Below the pieces are notes generated by a model that saw only the letters and a program-made list of their open reading frames with translations, had not been told where the DNA came from and did not search any database. The translations under genes and the position numbers were made by a program. Below, piece by piece: positions 38,413-38,714 of a stretch of DNA of 38,714 nucleotides (position 1 is the stretch's first letter; each line of letters opens with the position of its first letter). Origin of the DNA: Gammaproteobacteria bacterium (lineage in GTDB: Bacteria; Pseudomonadota; Gammaproteobacteria; Pseudomonadales; Balneatricaceae); NCBI GenBank assembly GCA_028598985.1, contig JAQRMV010000015.1, positions 1 to 38,714 of the forward strand. The letters are read 5' to 3'.

Positions 38413-38592
38413 CTAGCTCTCGTCTAGGTGCTGCTGGAATACGGATTTTTGTTTCTTTTTTACAGCGAGCCCTTTTTGTTTACGGGTTTGATAACTGGTA
38501 GCAGAAAATGCCTTCGGTGCAGGCTTGGTCTTTTTGTTGGGGCTAAAAGTTGAGCCCGAAACGGCTGGCATTTTCTTTTTGGCACGGGTCAT
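38413..38592 (-). CDS. Small lysine-rich hypothetical protein
   Basis: A 59-residue, strongly basic protein (MTRAKKKMPAVSG at the start, TRKQKGLAVKKKQKS in the middle) with no cysteine, signal peptide or membrane segment. I do not recognise it. Such composition suggests nucleic-acid or ribosome binding, as inference only. ATG 38592 lacks a clear ribosome site. GTG 38643 would give 76 residues with a hydrophobic N-terminus (MIKCLLMLLTQLLSL). The four-base spacing to the DUF599 gene supports a real gene heading the operon. Confidence 0.5.
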   Translation of the reverse strand: MTRAKKKMPAVSGSTFSPNKKTKPAPKAFSATSYQTRKQKGLAVKKKQKSVFQQHLDES

Positions 38593-38673
38593 AGTGGATA
38601 GGCTCAATAACTGGGTCAATAACATTAACAAGCATTTTATCACGCTTATCTAATTGAGTGTGGAGTTCGTGCT

Positions 38674-38700
38674 TAGTTCCCACGCAGAGCATGGGAACTA
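38674..38700. repeat. REP-like palindromic element
   Basis: TAGTTCCCA (38674-38682) and TGGGAACTA (38692-38700) are perfect nine-base arms around CGCAGAGCA, which itself holds a GC/GC mini-stem. The TTCCCACGCAGAGC core resembles a palindromic repeat often scattered through gammaproteobacterial genomes. Only one copy is seen in this window. Confidence 0.5.
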
Positions 38701-38714
38701 GGTTTTTGAGCTAA

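Overview
The window looks like chromosomal core DNA from a marine-type gammaproteobacterium with a Pseudomonas/Oceanospirillales-like gene order. GC content is moderate by eye. Coding density is very high, and I see no phage genes, insertion sequences, CRISPR arrays or rRNA/tRNA genes. No gene-free stretch exceeds 300 bases. The largest is the 235-bp divergent region 18330-18564 between the propionate regulator and pabB. The run infA / clpA-clpS / cspD / icd / rluE / mnmA-hflD-purB / roxA is a classic gammaproteobacterial neighbourhood, and the methylcitrate genes are of the AcnD/PrpF type common in pseudomonads and relatives. I cannot place the organism below class level with confidence.

Layout. 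1-10.4 kb holds housekeeping genes: translation initiation factor IF-1, the ClpA/ClpS protease adaptor system, CspD, isocitrate dehydrogenase, pseudouridine synthase RluE, MoaE, tRNA thiolase MnmA, HflD, PurB and the ribosomal-oxygenase RoxA. 10.4-18.4 kb is a long leftward cluster for propionate catabolism by the methylcitrate cycle: GntR regulator, prpB, prpC, acnD, prpF, then an RluA-family pseudouridine synthase overlapping prpF and an RraA-family protein. Its promoter is clearly visible and has two operator-like sites. 18.5-24.7 kb carries pabB, cysB, dsbD, an AroF-type DAHP synthase and the Fe-S carrier gene nfuA, which sits behind an IscR-type operator. 24.9-27.4 kb encodes a MATE exporter and a KefB-type antiporter in one operon, convergent with an OmpA-like lipoprotein/porin-domain gene. 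28.2-31.0 kb has glutathione reductase, exonuclease III and a two-cysteine ArsR-family regulator. 31.0-34.6 kb is the most accessory-looking part: a FAD-linked D-2-hydroxyacid dehydrogenase and a TauD/TfdA-type dioxygenase in one operon, divergent from a LysR regulator. 34.7-38.6 kb has htpG behind a near-consensus sigma-32 promoter, preceded by a four-gene operon (small lysine-rich protein, DUF599 membrane protein, two hotdog thioesterases). The window ends in a REP-like palindrome.

How the genes work together. Several modules concern protein quality control (ClpA/ClpS, HtpG, DsbD), thiol and Fe-S homeostasis (Gor, NfuA, the ArsR-type sensor, CysB) and RNA modification (RluE, MnmA, the RluA homologue). 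The methylcitrate cluster would convert propionyl-CoA plus oxaloacetate to pyruvate plus succinate. I found no wholly new defence or mobile system. The most testable novelties are regulatory (nfuA/IscR site, htpG/sigma-32 site fused to an inverted repeat, dual prp operators, crossed terminators at 27.4 kb) and the uncharacterised dioxygenase/FAD-dehydrogenase/LysR cassette.
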